DNA of 64,000 bases from Cheiracanthium punctorium. Taxonomy: Eukaryota > Arthropoda > Arachnida > Araneae > Cheiracanthiidae. The stretch is taken from contig JAWZYV010012390.1 of NCBI GenBank assembly GCA_038373885.1, positions 62,001-126,000 of the forward strand, written 5' to 3'. Position numbers and translations under genes: made by a program. Position 1 is the stretch's first letter; each line of letters opens with the position of its first letter. Below, piece by piece: positions 21,831 through 33,374 of the stretch. The notes under the pieces were generated by a model. The model was given only the letters and a program-made list of their open reading frames with translations, was not told the origin of the DNA and ran no database searches.

Positions 21831-23635
21831 CAGGGTGCCCATCACAGCACAGCCACAGAAATAGTTGCTTTAGTAGCCTTCAGGGTATAAAATAGTAGCC
21901 TGGTAGTACCCTTCAGGTTACAAAATAGTAGCCTTTATGGTAAAATAGTATCCTTTTTAACAATATAAACAGACTGAAATCTTCTAAACAAAGTTTTTAA
22001 AATGTTAAATACACATTTTTGTTTTCTGAAAGAAGTTTATACTATATTTATGAAGATTAAATTCATTATATATTACTCTGTAGCAGATGATGCTTGCACT
22101 TTAGTTGTGTTTCCTTAGATGCAGAAGTTCATAGAACATAACATTATAAAGCAGACAGTTTTCAATGTCTTTCCAAGTATTTTTAGTCAAACATAAAATG
22201 CAAAACACAGTACACTCTCTCAAAACTACATACACCTGAATCAATAAACATGCAAATTACAGAATTTTAGATCATGGAATTGTTAATATAACTTTTTATT
22301 GAATTATTATATGAATTAAAAAATAAATAAATACTCAAAACAAAAAAGGTGACTTTTTAAAAATTAAAAATATACCCTTTAAAAATGAAAAAAAAAATTA
22401 CACAGTTTAAAAGCAAGCAGCAGGTGCATTAACTTTCATGAAGCATACATTACCACTAATAAAAGTTAATAGTGTTCCGAAAATTAAGTTTTGCATTGTG
22501 TTGGATGTAAATCTGTTAACTAGAACGCAAGATAGGAACATTAAATATTCACATAGGATAGCATCAAAATTAGGGGCTGCTTGTTAAATATTGGCGATAT
22601 CGCTTGGCTGGGTTAAATTTTGGGGGCTTATTTTTTGCACCAATTTTGTCAATATTTTCCCAAAAAATCGCTAAGACTGGCAACATCTGACATGACCTTT
22701 TTTTAAAAAAGAGACTTGCAATGTTTACTTACCCACTTAGCATTACACAAATGATGCAAGGAAAATGATAGATAATTTAGTAAACAGATTTTGCCAAAAC
22801 ATTTGAGAAAACTCCTCAAAAAGTATAAATACGTGAGTAGGTCATCCCACTGTTTCAGCCTCGAATTGGTTTTTCTATCAAACACTAGCTATTAAGAACA
22901 TATCGCTTTGCATAATTTTGATGCCAGAGACACCGTTGTTTTCCCAAGCTGTATTTAAAAATTTGTATATGAATTCAGTATTGTTGCATGCTGTGGAGCA
23001 GTCAAGGCTTCGGCTCAAGTATTCTGATATTTTATCAAACAGAACAATTTTATTTTCGGTTAAGAAATTGCAGAGGAAGATGCCTATGATGGAGTAATGA
23101 CTAGTTATCTACTAGAATTACTGCTTGTAAATTGTGCTTTGAAGATTGTTTGACAAGTTTCAAGAAACAATTATGTTTGTGTTTCGTCCTGACATCTCGA
23201 CTGGCTACTGAAACTACGAATCCGATGAATGCTATACCACTGCGTCGTTCCCGAAGTTAGCTGCATTGTTTTTGGAATTTTGCCTATTTTTTTATTATGG
23301 AAACACATCTTATATTGTAGTGAACTACAATGGAATGATACAGGCGGTATGAATCTAGCTTATTTGTTCTTGCCAGATATTTCTCAAAATCTATGGGTGG
23401 ACACTATTGTGCTACACTCAGTGTTTATCATGTTCTTAGTAGTGTGGTTATATGTCCTAAACTGAAGCATTCTAAGTGAAAAGCAGAAATTGCATTGATA
23501 CTCCTAGAAAAATAATTGCCATTTTCCTCAAAATAGTTGCTTTTTAGCTGTTTTTACATGTAAATATTCACCATAGTCGCCTATTCTTGATTATAGTAAC
23601 AAATAGTCTCCTTTTAGTAGACAGTGGGCACCCTG
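21831..23635. mobile_element. 1.8-kb TIR element, CAGGGTGCCCA ends
   Basis: An 11-bp perfect inverted repeat CAGGGTGCCCA is found at 21831-21841 and 23625-23635, flanked directly by CATAAC on both sides (21825-21830, 23636-23641). CAGGG termini suggest hAT, but only six flanking bases match rather than eight. The left subterminal region carries three or four copies of AAATAGTAGCCTT(CAGG) (21857-21958); the right end has related AATAGT.(T/G)CCTTTTAGTAG wording. No transposase frame is recognisable. Confidence 0.75.
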
Positions 23636-23641
23636 CATAAC

Positions 23642-24260
23642 TCATATATACCAATTTTGAATGTAATAACATAAAGTATTCCTCTCTACAAATTTCATGC
23701 AGATGATCAGAAAACAAAATGGCTTTTTCTTCCACAATCAAAGTGAGAAGTTTAATTTTGCCCACATAGTAATTTTCTAATTTGAAAACCATTCACTGAA
23801 CCATAAATATCTTCACTGACCCACTGTACCCTGCTCTCCCCTAAAAGATTTTAACAATCAAAGAAAATATTTTATTTTAGAAAAATATATACAGATTATT
23901 TGTACACAGATAAAATATTACAGGTGGGCAAAAACTTCCTTCTGCAGATAAATTGATGCACTTCCTGAAAAGAAACAAAGCAGAATGAGATATATTTTTA
24001 AGCATATTTGATAAGCTTAGATGAGCAAATTTTTCCAGGCAAACCCCTAAGAGAAAAAAATTTCATTTCTATAAAACTCTTATGAGATTTAAGAGTCTAC
24101 AGCTACAAATTTTTCTATATCCTCATATAATCCCAAGGTTGCTTAACTACTTGCCCATCCACTGAAAAAAAAAAGTTATTTACAAAAGAGAAACGAAGTC
24201 TAATGAAATAATATATTAAATACATAGGCGTAATTTAATATGGGCAGGAGGGGCCAACTG
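23642..24260. other. AT-rich stretch without recognised gene
   Basis: No recognisable coding or RNA gene. At 24228 the wording CATAGGCGTAATTTAATATG resembles a transposon terminus but no partner end was found. Confidence 0.4.
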
Positions 24261-24269
24261 CCCCCCTAA

Positions 24270-24440
24270 AATTCAAGATCCAGGGTTCTGACTTAAAGTG
24301 CGGCTGTTGATCTAATGATCTGGAGTTTTGGGAGGTTTTCTCAAGATGCAACATGAGTATGTTAGAAAACCTTTAAAAGTAGTCTGCCCTAGGTACACCC
24401 TCCCAGGAGATATCCCTTGTTGTAGGTTTGCTTTAACACA
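24270..24440 (+). mobile_element. SINE copy, 5'-truncated head
   Basis: Starts inside the tRNA-like head (GATCCAGGGTTCTGAC) and continues into the shared body GCGGCTGTTGATCTAATGAT, TCTGGAGTTTTGGGAGG, TTTTCTCAAGATGCAACATGA and the TTAGAAAACC..TTAAAA..AGTCTGCC block. The same body is found at 32600-32722 (minus) and 39650-39760 (plus). Confidence 0.7.
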
Positions 24441-25170
24441 ATGCATACCTACATCATATGATCACTGAATGCAGAGAGAACTTTTCATTCAGCACTAGAA
24501 TGATGTAGGATGAGAATACAATGTAGGTCGAATGAAACTATTTTGTCAACTCATATCTTGCTACTATAATGGATGCTAAATATGTAGGAAAACACTTATT
24601 TTCTGATCAGGAAAATCATGCTGAGCCTAGGTTGATAAGCTAATACATGACCTGTACAGTTTTCAGCTTTAAAATTAAACAGAATATTTACTATGTGTAT
24701 AGATGATGTTATAACGAGCTCCAGCTCTTTATATAGTGGTAGTGTATTTCGGAAAAAACATTCCACAAATGAGAACATCAAAGCTTTCTGCATTTTTTAT
24801 AGTAGACTGACTTGTTGCCTAGGTCATTCAGCATCAATAGTTAGTGTTTCCAACCTATGGATTAATATGGTTGAAATTGCAAAACAGATTGGGTTGTGAA
24901 AATATTCAAAAACTAGTAGAAGTGCTCAAATATCTTAAGAATAAGGAAAAATTAAAAGAACAGACAGAAGAGTGTTTCTGATTTGAAAACTTAAGTATTC
25001 TATTTTTTATTACTTTTAGCATAGACTGCATACTGTGAATTAAATGTATTTTAAAAAAGTTGTTTATTTACTCATTGGTAAACTGGCATGTAACATTGGA
25101 GGGGGGGGGACATGTTTAATTGAGGATGCAAAAATGTTTCTTTTCTAGAGAAAAATCATTTTCTAATAGG

Positions 25171-25249
25171 TTATGCCTGAATGTTCTCACCTGAACTTCA
25201 GCCACCTATTATGTTCAGTGTCTTATACACTCAGCCATGATGGAGCTCA
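25171..25249 (-). mobile_element. SINE head fragment
   Basis: On the minus strand it reads GAGCTCCATCATGGCTGAGT, then ATAAGACACTGAACATAATA and GGTGGCTGAAGTTCAGGTGA. This is the tRNA-derived head also seen at 32723-32800; GGCTGAGTG..TAAGAC corresponds to the RNA polymerase III A box. The body is missing. Confidence 0.6.
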
Positions 25250-26100
25250 GTGATGTAGGAAATCAAGCAGCTAAGAGAGCTTGAGTTCCCTCTATAGTTT
25301 GTACCGTTTATTGGGGAAGAGGGTTAACTATAGATTAGCTGAACATGGTGTCTTTCTCTGTTGTCACGATCAATTGTAAGATACACAGGACCAGGAGGTC
25401 AAAAAAATTTGTAAAATCTTAGATGCCGGCAAAAATTTTTAAGAGCCGCATATATATTAAATTATATTGATAAAAAAAAAGCTAGTCGCCAAGGGATATT
25501 TTTTAGTCATCTGCTGGGCGACCTGGCACCCGGGTTCTTTCGAACCCTGCTCAGGACATCCTCCACCAAATTTACTGTTGTTTCATTACTATAAGGATTT
25601 ATAACTTTTCTAATAATTTTACCTCAACTCAAATGTATGGGTAATAACATGCACTGCTCCCGTGGCAGAAACAGGACAACACATCGACATTTTTGCAGAA
25701 GCAGAATGATTTTCTGCAGACAGATTGTCTTCAACAGTTGAAAAATGCTCTGAAGACCATTTCCATGTCTTCCGCGCTTCCGCGTAATCAATTAAATTGC
25801 TCGTTTGGTAATGTAAAGAAATTCATTAACTTCATGCATATGAATGAAGCTAATCGGGGGAAACTGAGACCACAACCACCATATTGGATTCTTCTTTTGA
25901 CAAATGGGCGTTTTAACGATAGTTTGGCTTATATGGCACGGCAGTGTGGATGGATGCGACTTGATATTAGCTGACACAGAACATTCCATGGCAGTACTTG
26001 ATATTGATGAATACAAGAGTTTCTTTTGATTGAAGCAATGCAAAAATTAATAGCATTAGTTAATATTCGTTAACTGAATGCAAATATACTGTGGGCAAGT
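25250..26100. other. Unrecognised region with protein-like frames
   Basis: About 850 bases of more balanced composition. A plus-strand frame (25693-25974) and minus-strand frames across the same DNA are open, and I cannot tell which, if any, is coding. No domain recognised. The closeness to the decayed Helitron frame on the minus strand (26629-27490) leaves open that it is a decayed part or cargo of that element. Confidence 0.3.
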
Positions 26101-26103
26101 AAA

Positions 26104-26232
26104 GAAAGGGGGATTCGCCCCCTTCGAGAAAAAAGAAATTAAATAACAAATGTGAAAAAAAAATTAAATAACAAATGTAAACAATCCTATTTTACTTCCA
26201 TAAATTCCAACTAGCTGCCCCCCCCCCAAATT
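26104..26232 (-). mobile_element. Partial MITE copy related to 35517-35705
   Basis: In reverse complement it reads a G-run, CTAGTTGGAATTTATGGAAG, AAAATAGG, then AATTTCTTTTTTCTCG and GGGGGCG. The same order of words is found at 35570-35680. Its outer ends are G/C runs without the CAGTGGCGG terminus, so it is truncated. It interrupts the minus-strand frame at 26233-26410. Confidence 0.55.
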
Positions 26233-26410
26233 GCATTAATCCATCTCTATTTGCGGGAGTAAGATTTACGAGCACGGATACCATTTTGGATCTTTTCATC
26301 GTGGCATGTAGCGTCGCAATAGCACATTTAGCCAACAGCAGCAAATCATGACTGAAAACACTACATGGATTCCCATTGCAATTAATTACTGTAATTTTTG
26401 GAAGAAACAA
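26233..26410 (-). pseudogene. Unrecognised exon-like frame
   Basis: The minus-strand frame reads KITVINCNGNPCSVFSHDLL followed by a Lys/Cys/Ala-rich and hydrophobic stretch ending LVNLTPANRDGLMQ. Composition looks protein-like and a pyrimidine-rich TTTGTTTCTTCC..ATTACAG precedes it, like a splice acceptor. It is cut by the MITE at 26232. I do not recognise the family. It may be a chance frame, a host exon fragment or part of the adjacent Helitron. Confidence 0.25.
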
Positions 26411-26628
26411 AAGATTTATAATATTACAGATCTACATGGTCACTGAAGCTTCTTTAAAGTACATTACTTTTTAAAGATTTGCTATAAAGAAATGTTCTAC
26501 AGATCTTATTTAAACAATAAGTACCAGTTCCGAGCCATGCTCAGAATCTAAAGGCTCCTTAAGTGTAAAATAATAAATACGTAAATGCCTTCGCACGTAT
26601 CAATAATCTTCATGGTTGCCAAATATTT

Positions 26629-27490
26629 TCATCGCTGTCGGATCACCCATACATTATCAGGTAAGCTTTGGTCGGCATTCAATGTTACAATGGCATATAC
26701 TTTGTTTTGAAGAGGGATGCTAAATATTCGATGGTCGGTGCCATCAGAGTTGAGCAAAAAGTAGTTTAACGTAAGGTGCCCCCTTTCCTTCTGTAGCAGA
26801 TCAGCGAGGGCATCAGCGAAGATCTTGGGCGATGCATTCACTAACAGCGTCTTCATTACTTCAGAAATATATCTGTCCATATTGAGGACGTTCAAATTCA
26901 GCATCAAGAATTTGAGTTGGTTGAACTGTCAGATGAATGAGTTTATAAAAAAAAAAAATCATCAAGTCTGTTATACACTGTTCGCAACGTAGCAATACAC
27001 ACCAAAATCGTTAATAGTTTCACTCGTCATGTAATGTGAACAAAGCCATTGTAAAGTATGCTTTCAAATTTCGAATTCTTTGAAATGTGGGTGACATCGA
27101 AGAAACAACTACGCCAATTCATCAGGAAATTCGGAATGTCCTACATCAATCTTACAGTCCCCCAAATGGTTTCGGTTAATTTTTGTTTTACTCTTCAGAA
27201 AAATGCAAAGCTCCAGGGTGAATGCAGTCCATGTTAAAAAGTTTTAAACTATGATAATAAGTACCCACATTTGTGGCAGCTTTGTACATACTTAGACTGT
27301 TTACCCGAAGTATTTGTCGACGTCTAGCTGTTCCATGTCGTTCTCCTTCCAAATACTAATCATCTGTTTCATCTGCTTGTGTTTGAACTGCACGTTCACA
27401 CATTTGGGCTAAGTGCTGCTGTCGGTGATTATATGTTTCCACAGCTCGTTTTTGAGCTACACTTTCATGCATTTACGTCTTTATAATACA
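26629..27490 (-). pseudogene. Decayed Helitron Rep/helicase protein, N-terminal part
   Basis: Read from 27490 downward, the minus strand gives an Arg/Glu/Gln-rich stretch (RAVQTQADETDD, stop, YLEGERHGTARRRQ), then MYKAAT..YYHSL..FNMDCIHPGALHFSEE. This matches the order of Helitron N-termini, where a charged region precedes a short CxxC-like motif before HF..E. One zinc-type cysteine is now P. After frameshifted DNA with GVYCYV-like remains, the frame at 26907-26629 runs through MDRYISEVMKTLL to TDHRIFSIPLQNKVYAIVTL and WVIRQR, as in the Helitron-like N domain (TD.RRYNLP...EVAAI...RDIIIR). Identification is by memory of the family. The HUH Rep and helicase domains are not present. Confidence 0.6.
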
Positions 27491-27499
27491 TCTATGATG

Positions 27500-27917
27500 A
27501 TAATTCTTTACGATTGAAATTGTAAATTTCTCTATAGTGCTTCAATTCAAACATAAAATACTTATTTTTTTCTAATTCAAAGAAAATACATCATGCATAA
27601 ACAAATTCTACAAACGTAAATTCAATCTTATAGATACATAAATATAGATGCCATAAAAGTATAATCTTACATAAATATGCTTTAAACATAATTTTATTTT
27701 ATAAACTCCCGCTTAAGAAAATAAAAAGTGTAACGCAATTTAAATTATTAGTACAAAAGGACACTTCGAAATCATGAAATCGAAAACAGAATAGATCAAA
27801 AATATTCTTTTATAATAACCCTAACAACTACTTAAACGTTGAAAATAATAGAACAAACGGATGGACTGAAGAAAATGGACTTCTAAACTCGAATAAATCA
27901 AAAATACATCGCTCCTA
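27500..27917. other. AT-rich stretch without recognised gene
   Basis: Probably upstream DNA of the decayed minus-strand Helitron frame. No gene supported. Confidence 0.35.
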
Positions 27918-28260
27918 TATAGTTACGCTGATCCCTGACTCTGTCACAATTCCAGTTCAACCACTCAAAATAAAACTTTTACCATACAAACAGATTAAAA
28001 ATGTATTGTCTAATAACTTAAAATTTACACGGTTCTTTGGTGCGATCAGCCTGAAAATTATCATAATTATGTAAAAAAAAAGAAAAAAAGAAAGAAAAAA
28101 TCTGATAATCCACCCGATCCCTGATTTTTAAGCGGTTTTTTTTTGTATTTTTAGCTCTATTTCATTTAAGAGAATAAAAAAAGCTAATCATTTGAGTGTC
28201 AGAATTATCTATTGCAAGTGACATTGACGTTACATTGAAGTCACGGTTATCAGGCTTTGG
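27918..28260 (+). repeat. Dispersed repeat shared with 3600-3930
   Basis: Second copy of the repeat described at 3600, same orientation, with CTGATCCCTGACT, GCGATCAGCCTGAAAAT.ATC, ATCCACCCGATCCCTGATTT and TATTGCAAGTGACATTGACG. It lies upstream of the decayed minus-strand Helitron frame. Confidence 0.6.
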
Positions 28261-29510
28261 AGGAAAAATTACGATTCCAATTCGCTTAAGATAGCTTTTC
28301 TAAATTACTACTCAGTTTAACTTTTTTTCAAAAATAAAACTGTTTTCTATGCATTAAGCATGGATATAGGAGAGGATGTTGATACCAAACGAAATGTTTC
28401 GAATATGAAATTTTTCTGCAGATTATACAATTCGAATTTCGATGTATAATAAAAATTTAATATGAAGTTATTTGATTTTAAGTGGGTAAATATTAAATAT
28501 TCTGAGTGTAGACATTCTATCGCCCGCTGTAATTGTCTCCACAAAGGGCTTTATCCTTTAGTTTAATGATAGTACACAACACAAAACAACACAGTCTAAT
28601 CCACGTCTAAATGAGAATTGAAAATTTATTTGAAAAAGTCTTAGTAACCAGATTTCAGACTCCCGATTTACTGCTTCCACATATGGACAACTCCCAGCCT
28701 GCGGCCGGATGGGCCCGCCATGGCTTTTGGACCAGCCCTCAGAACAAGTCAAAATCCTGTATAAAACCTGTATAAAACATTCAAACTTCCATATAAATCC
28801 GAATTATACGGCCCGCGATTTCGCTAACATCCTGAAGTCAGGATCAGGAGGCCACTATCGTAAAATTCTGCCCGCAACTTTTAAAAGGTTGTCCATACGA
28901 TGATAAAATAAATGAGTTGAAATCATCAACTGCAGTGAATGAAAACTAAACTGATGGCTGATCATCTGCAAAATTAATTTGAATATCGGCTGCGAGCCCA
29001 ATTTAGGAATCGATCCTATCATTTTTTCATCGGAGTTTCGAACGTCGTTTCATTATAAACGGTTGACCCATTTAAAAAAAAAAAAAAATCGTCAGGGTAA
29101 CTACATTTAAATATTTATCGTCAACTTGGCGGAATAAGGCAGCTAAAATAGAATTCAACCTAGTGCCGTTATTTAAAAAAAAATAAAATGGAATTTTCAT
29201 GTTACGTCACAGGATCTTTTTTCTTACTGTGAATGACTGAAAAGGGTGTCATTTTCATTTTAAATTATTCGGCTAAGCTGAAACTTTTATGCAGTTTTGA
29301 AATTCGCATCATATGGATCAATAAAATACATGAAAAATCTTTATTGTTTTAGTATATACGCGAAAATACATTTAGCTTTACGTTAGTTACAAAAGGATAA
29401 TTGTAATAAATTCAGGCAATTTTTCACATAAGATTTACGAATAGTTTTGTATCAATAACTATGAATTAAGAATAATTAAATTATTTACGTATATTCCATC
29501 AAGGTGCTTG
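28261..29510. other. Stretch without recognised gene
   Basis: Mostly AT-rich. A GC-rich patch at 28685-28740 (CCTGCGGCCGGATGGGCCCG) resembles a hAT terminal or subterminal region but no partner was found. No coding or RNA gene seen. Confidence 0.4.
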
Positions 29511-29699
29511 CGGGGATGGCAACGAAGACTCTTTTCTCTTTTCCTTTCGCTGGTTGCCAGGACGATATTTTGAAATAAAAATAACTTTTTAATTCTAAAC
29601 AAATTTATGTAGCTGAATGGTGTAACATATCTAGTTACTAAAATATTTATTTGTCTGTGTACTGAATATCAAGTTCCATTTATTTTGTTTCTTCGCGAA

Positions 29700-30012
29700 A
29701 TTAATTTTTACTATTATATATCGATGGCGTGTATTTTTTAATCCGCCCCAAACTTATTTGAGCGTCCCTTTTAGGAAGATTGTATCAAGTGTGTTTTTCA
29801 AACGCTCAATAGATGGCGCTACTGTCCAAAAATTTTAAATTTTAAATTTGAGCGTTTTAGAGTTTTTTCAATAAATTGACCTAGCTCAATCGTTTCAGGG
29901 GCCCAAAAAACCCCCAGGTACGAAATTTAAAAAAGAATCCTTAGAGCAGTTTTCGAGATGGTTCGGACATACACACACACCCACAAACATTCCTCGTTTA
30001 ATATAAGAGCGG
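29700..30012 (-). mobile_element. Possible Helitron 5' region
   Basis: On the minus strand 30012 downward reads TCTTATATTAAACGAGGAAT, GTTTGTGGGTGTGTGTGTAT and GTCCGAACC, like the start of arthropod Helitrons (TC, short AT-rich run, GAATGTTTGTNTGT). It is followed by TAGCGCCATCTATTGAGCG. I could not find the matching hairpin plus CTRR end, so the call is weak. Confidence 0.25.
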
Positions 30013-31018
30013 ATAATAAACTTGTTCTTCCTCCAAATAAACAGATTTCACTAAATTTAAAAGAAATAATTATACACACTAATTTGCGTGGAAATTCTGT
30101 TCTTAATTTTTTAATGTAAATATACAAATTATATACATCTCTTAAATATCCACATTAATTTCTTATAAGCAAATTCTTAAAAATGAGAGCAGTTTAGCTA
30201 ATATTGCTGCTCGTTTAACTGTCCTTCTAATAATAAAATGTAAGCATAAGTAATGAAAATTACACCTTTAATTTGACAGAAATAAAAGAATTTTATGTTT
30301 TAAATAATTTATATAAGCTGCTTCTAAAATACTATCTTTGATCACATTTTTTAGAATGCAACCTAAAAAGTTTCCTTACTTTTAAGACTACTGTAATAGC
30401 AAAAGTATTGTTGCCATTAATGCAATTTAGATACAAAATTCTTAGTTTCATCTTAACTGAGAGAAAAGCATATTTGCGAGAAGAAAAAAAATAAATAATA
30501 ATAATATTTTTATGCACGCTGAACAAAGCAAAAAATAATTCTTGACCTCTAATGTGCTATAAAAAATTGAAAAGAAGTCAAACTGCTTTTAAGATTCAAT
30601 TCATTTTTCTTGATAAATTATGTGTAAACACAAGAAAGTTTTAAATACAATAAAACATAGATATTTTGTGTAGAACTAAAACTCACAGAAGTTTTTGGCA
30701 GAAGGGCACTAGAATTTCCTGTTATGCCAATTAATTTCAAGCAACTTTAAAAACATATAAAGATCAGAAAATATCGCTACAGACATATTTTTTTCAGATA
30801 CAATTTTAAATGAGCAGTGACAGATCTAATGGGGGAGTACGAAGTAAATTAACCATTTATGAATTCAATTTATTTACAGATGTAAATAAATAACAGGTAA
30901 TAAGGATTTCAAAACCACATTTGACAACATTGCAAATAAAAAATTTATAACTTTCCAACCCTAGTGAATAAAAGAACAATGAACAGACACTTAAAGTTTA
31001 TTTTATAGTAATAAATTT
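30013..31018. other. AT-rich stretch without recognised gene
   Basis: About 1 kb of AT-rich DNA with no supported feature. Confidence 0.4.
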
Positions 31019-31021
31019 ATA

Positions 31022-31628
31022 ACCGTATTTACCCACGTATAAGTCGAGAAATTTTGGAAACAACAAAAAAAGAAAAGAAAAAAATGAAAAAAAAAAGAAA
31101 AAGGCTTTAATTTGGGGCATTGACTTATATGAAGGTCCTTAATATTTTTTTTTAATCAGAAGTAAAAAATGTCTCTTTGAAAGACAATTGTTCTGTTCCC
31201 GCATTCCATAACACAGTGATGCCGATTTCAAGGTTCACATTTCTCTGTATCGCTACATTCTTCCGATACCAGGAAGAATGTAGCGATACAGAGATTGAAA
31301 ACATTTATCAAGATGAGCCAATGACGACGAAGGAATTTTGTGAATTGTTTGGCGAGTCCAATACTGAATCAGATCTTAAATCAGTTTAACTTTGTATATA
31401 ACAACTTTTGTATATTGTTATCTTTATTATTGCATATTTAGTGCTTTCTTTCTTTTGCCCGATGATTTTGAATAAATGTATTTTAAAAGAAAATTTAATT
31501 TCTTGACCGGGAAATTGGGGGGGGGGGGTCGACTTATACATGAGATTTTAAAAAATTCAAATTTCTTGATTGGGAAAGTGGGGGTTCGACTTGTACGTGG
31601 GATCGACATATAAGCGGGTAAATACGGT
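31022..31628. mobile_element. 607-bp TIR element, ACCGTATTTACCC ends
   Basis: The left end ACCGTATTTACCCACGTATA (31022-31041) pairs with the right end in reverse complement, ACCGTATTTACCCGCTTATA, and both continue to (A/T)GTCGA. A tandem pair with TTTCTTGA(C/T)(C/T)GGGAAA..GGGG..TCGACTT lies at 31498-31600. A frame at 31177-31389 ends with an acidic ECSDTEIENIYQDEPM segment and DLKSV; this could be the C-terminal tail of a decayed transposase but is too short to identify. No target duplication is clear. Such ACCGTAT..TACCC elements are widespread in animals. Confidence 0.65.
31242..31294. repeat. Perfect hairpin, 23-bp arms, 7-nt loop
   Basis: 31242-31264 and 31272-31294 are exact inverted copies around GATACCA. 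The arm starts TCTCTGTATCGCTACATTCT. It lies inside the TIR element above and inside its short frame. No mismatch in 23 pairs means the duplication is recent or maintained. Confidence 0.9.
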
Positions 31629-31629
31629 A

Positions 31630-32585
31630 TTTAATAAACAATTCTGATACATGTATTAAATCGCTATACGCATATTATTAAGTATGAAGTTTTCAGCTTA
31701 CACAAACAGCATAATGATTTCTTAAGTTTAACATTTTTTAAACACAATAAAACTGACAGACGTTCAATTTGGACAAACAAAAAATTTTTGCAAGGGGAAC
31801 ACAGAATAATAATTTAGAAAATAAAGAAAGTACAAATACCTAATCATCTGAAGAGCTTTTCTTTCTCACTCTTCCACTTGAAAAATCTTTGCTGTAATAT
31901 TTGCCTCAAATCATGTAAGCATTCTAGAAATCAAGTACAGGTATAAAATTAAATGTTTCGCGGGAAAAATAATATCAATTATCACTAGAGATGTAAAATT
32001 TCGGGAAATTTTGAAGAGGTGGAGAAAAACAGTTTTTTCAGGTTTTCTTTTTTTTTAAAAATGTACTTTTCAGAAATAAAACTTTACCTAGAAGCCATAT
32101 TTTCTTAGAAAATATAATGTAATAAACATTTAAAAAAAATTATGCAATCTATCTCTAAAACATTTCTAAAATGTATGCAATCTAAAATGCATGCTATCTA
32201 TATATGTATTATACATACACATTTCTTTTTTTTTCACTTAACAGGAATATTATTGTGTAAAGCTCTTACTATTAAAAATTTAGCATTTCTGTCTCATAAT
32301 TACCAAAAGTTTTTCTTGTTCAAAACATCATTCTAGTCTAGTAAAATCTTCACTGAACCATGCATTTTGAGTAGAGCATTTTCTCCCATCGATTCTAGTA
32401 TAGTATGAGATGGTTAACATAAGATTAAAATTCAGCTTTTTACATCGAGTGAGTTACCATTAAAAGAGAAATGTAAATGCTTTTTTTATTATATGTTTGT
32501 AACTAAGTTTAACAAAAATTTAAGAGAACTCATTTTGTAAATTATAAAAATTAACTTTTCATTACAATTTTAATAATTGCACTCT
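31630..32585. other. AT-rich stretch without recognised gene
   Basis: No gene, RNA or terminal repeat supported. Confidence 0.4.
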
Positions 32586-32599
32586 ATTGTATTGTATTG

Positions 32600-32800
32600 A
32601 TGGGGATGCTAAAGACAGAGTACATTTTAAGGGGTTCTAACATGAATTCATATTACATCTGGAGAAAAACGCCCGGGAAGAGAATCTGGAGAAAAGATCA
32701 TTAAATCAACAGCCTTATTGTAGGTAGAACCCTGGACTTTCACACTTCAGCCATCTATCATATCCAGTGTCTTATCCACTCAGCGGTGATGGGGGCCCCT
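32600..32800 (-). mobile_element. tRNA-derived SINE, most complete copy
   Basis: On the minus strand it starts GGGGCCCCCATCACCGCTGA, GTGGATAAGACACTGG (A-box-like CGCTGAGTGG), continues ATAGATGGCTGAAGTGTG and CCAGGGTTCTACC (B-box-like GGTTCTA), then the body GGCTGTTGATTTAATGATC, TTTCTCCAGATGTAATATGA and TTAGAACCCCTTAAAATGTA. A pentanucleotide-like run (AATAC repeats, 32583-32600) follows as a possible 3' tail. Such SINEs are transcribed by RNA polymerase III and moved by a LINE. Copies at 24270, 25171 and 39617 share parts. Confidence 0.75.
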
Positions 32801-33146
32801 TTAATAATTCAGATGTTATAAAAAATAATGAGGATTACAGGGATAGAATCAATTATCATTAAAAACTAATTTTCTATTAATTTTAGGGGGAAAAAAATAT
32901 CAGAACTTATTTTATAGAGTACGTTGAGAAAAAAAACATTATTTTACATTATTACTTTTATTTATTAATTTTTGTTATTACCTACAATTTTATTTTAACA
33001 TTATAAGTAATTGCATGTGCTAGAAATAAAATATAACATAATAAAGTAATATTTAATTAAAAATCACCATATGATTCAATCAATATTACTACAGCAATCT
33101 GAAAGCAAATTTTAATTTTATTATAGATTCTATCATCCATTTACAC

Positions 33147-33361
33147 CAGGTATGGGCAACCTTTGAAAAGTTTCGGGCCAAACTTTAGGATGTTATTAGT
33201 CTCGGGACAAATTCGGGGCGTTAACGTAGTCTCAGGCCATGTAATTGGGATTTTGAAAGGTTTACATAGGTTTTATTCTGTGTTTTGATATGTTCCTCAG
33301 GCCGGATCAAAAGTTGAGGCAAGCCACATCCGACCCGTGGGCCAGAGGTTGCCCATATGTG
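33147..33361. mobile_element. 215-bp hAT MITE
   Basis: The ends CAGGTATGGGCAACCTTTG and CACATATGGGCAACCTCTGG (reverse complement of right) share TATGGGCAACC, and the 8-bp flanks ATTTACAC (33139-33146) and ATTTATAC (33362-33369) match at seven of eight. Further inside, GGGCCAAA and TGGCCCACGGG are also typical of the TGGGCAACC hAT MITE families of animals. No coding content. Confidence 0.85.
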
Positions 33362-33374
33362 ATTTATACAATCT

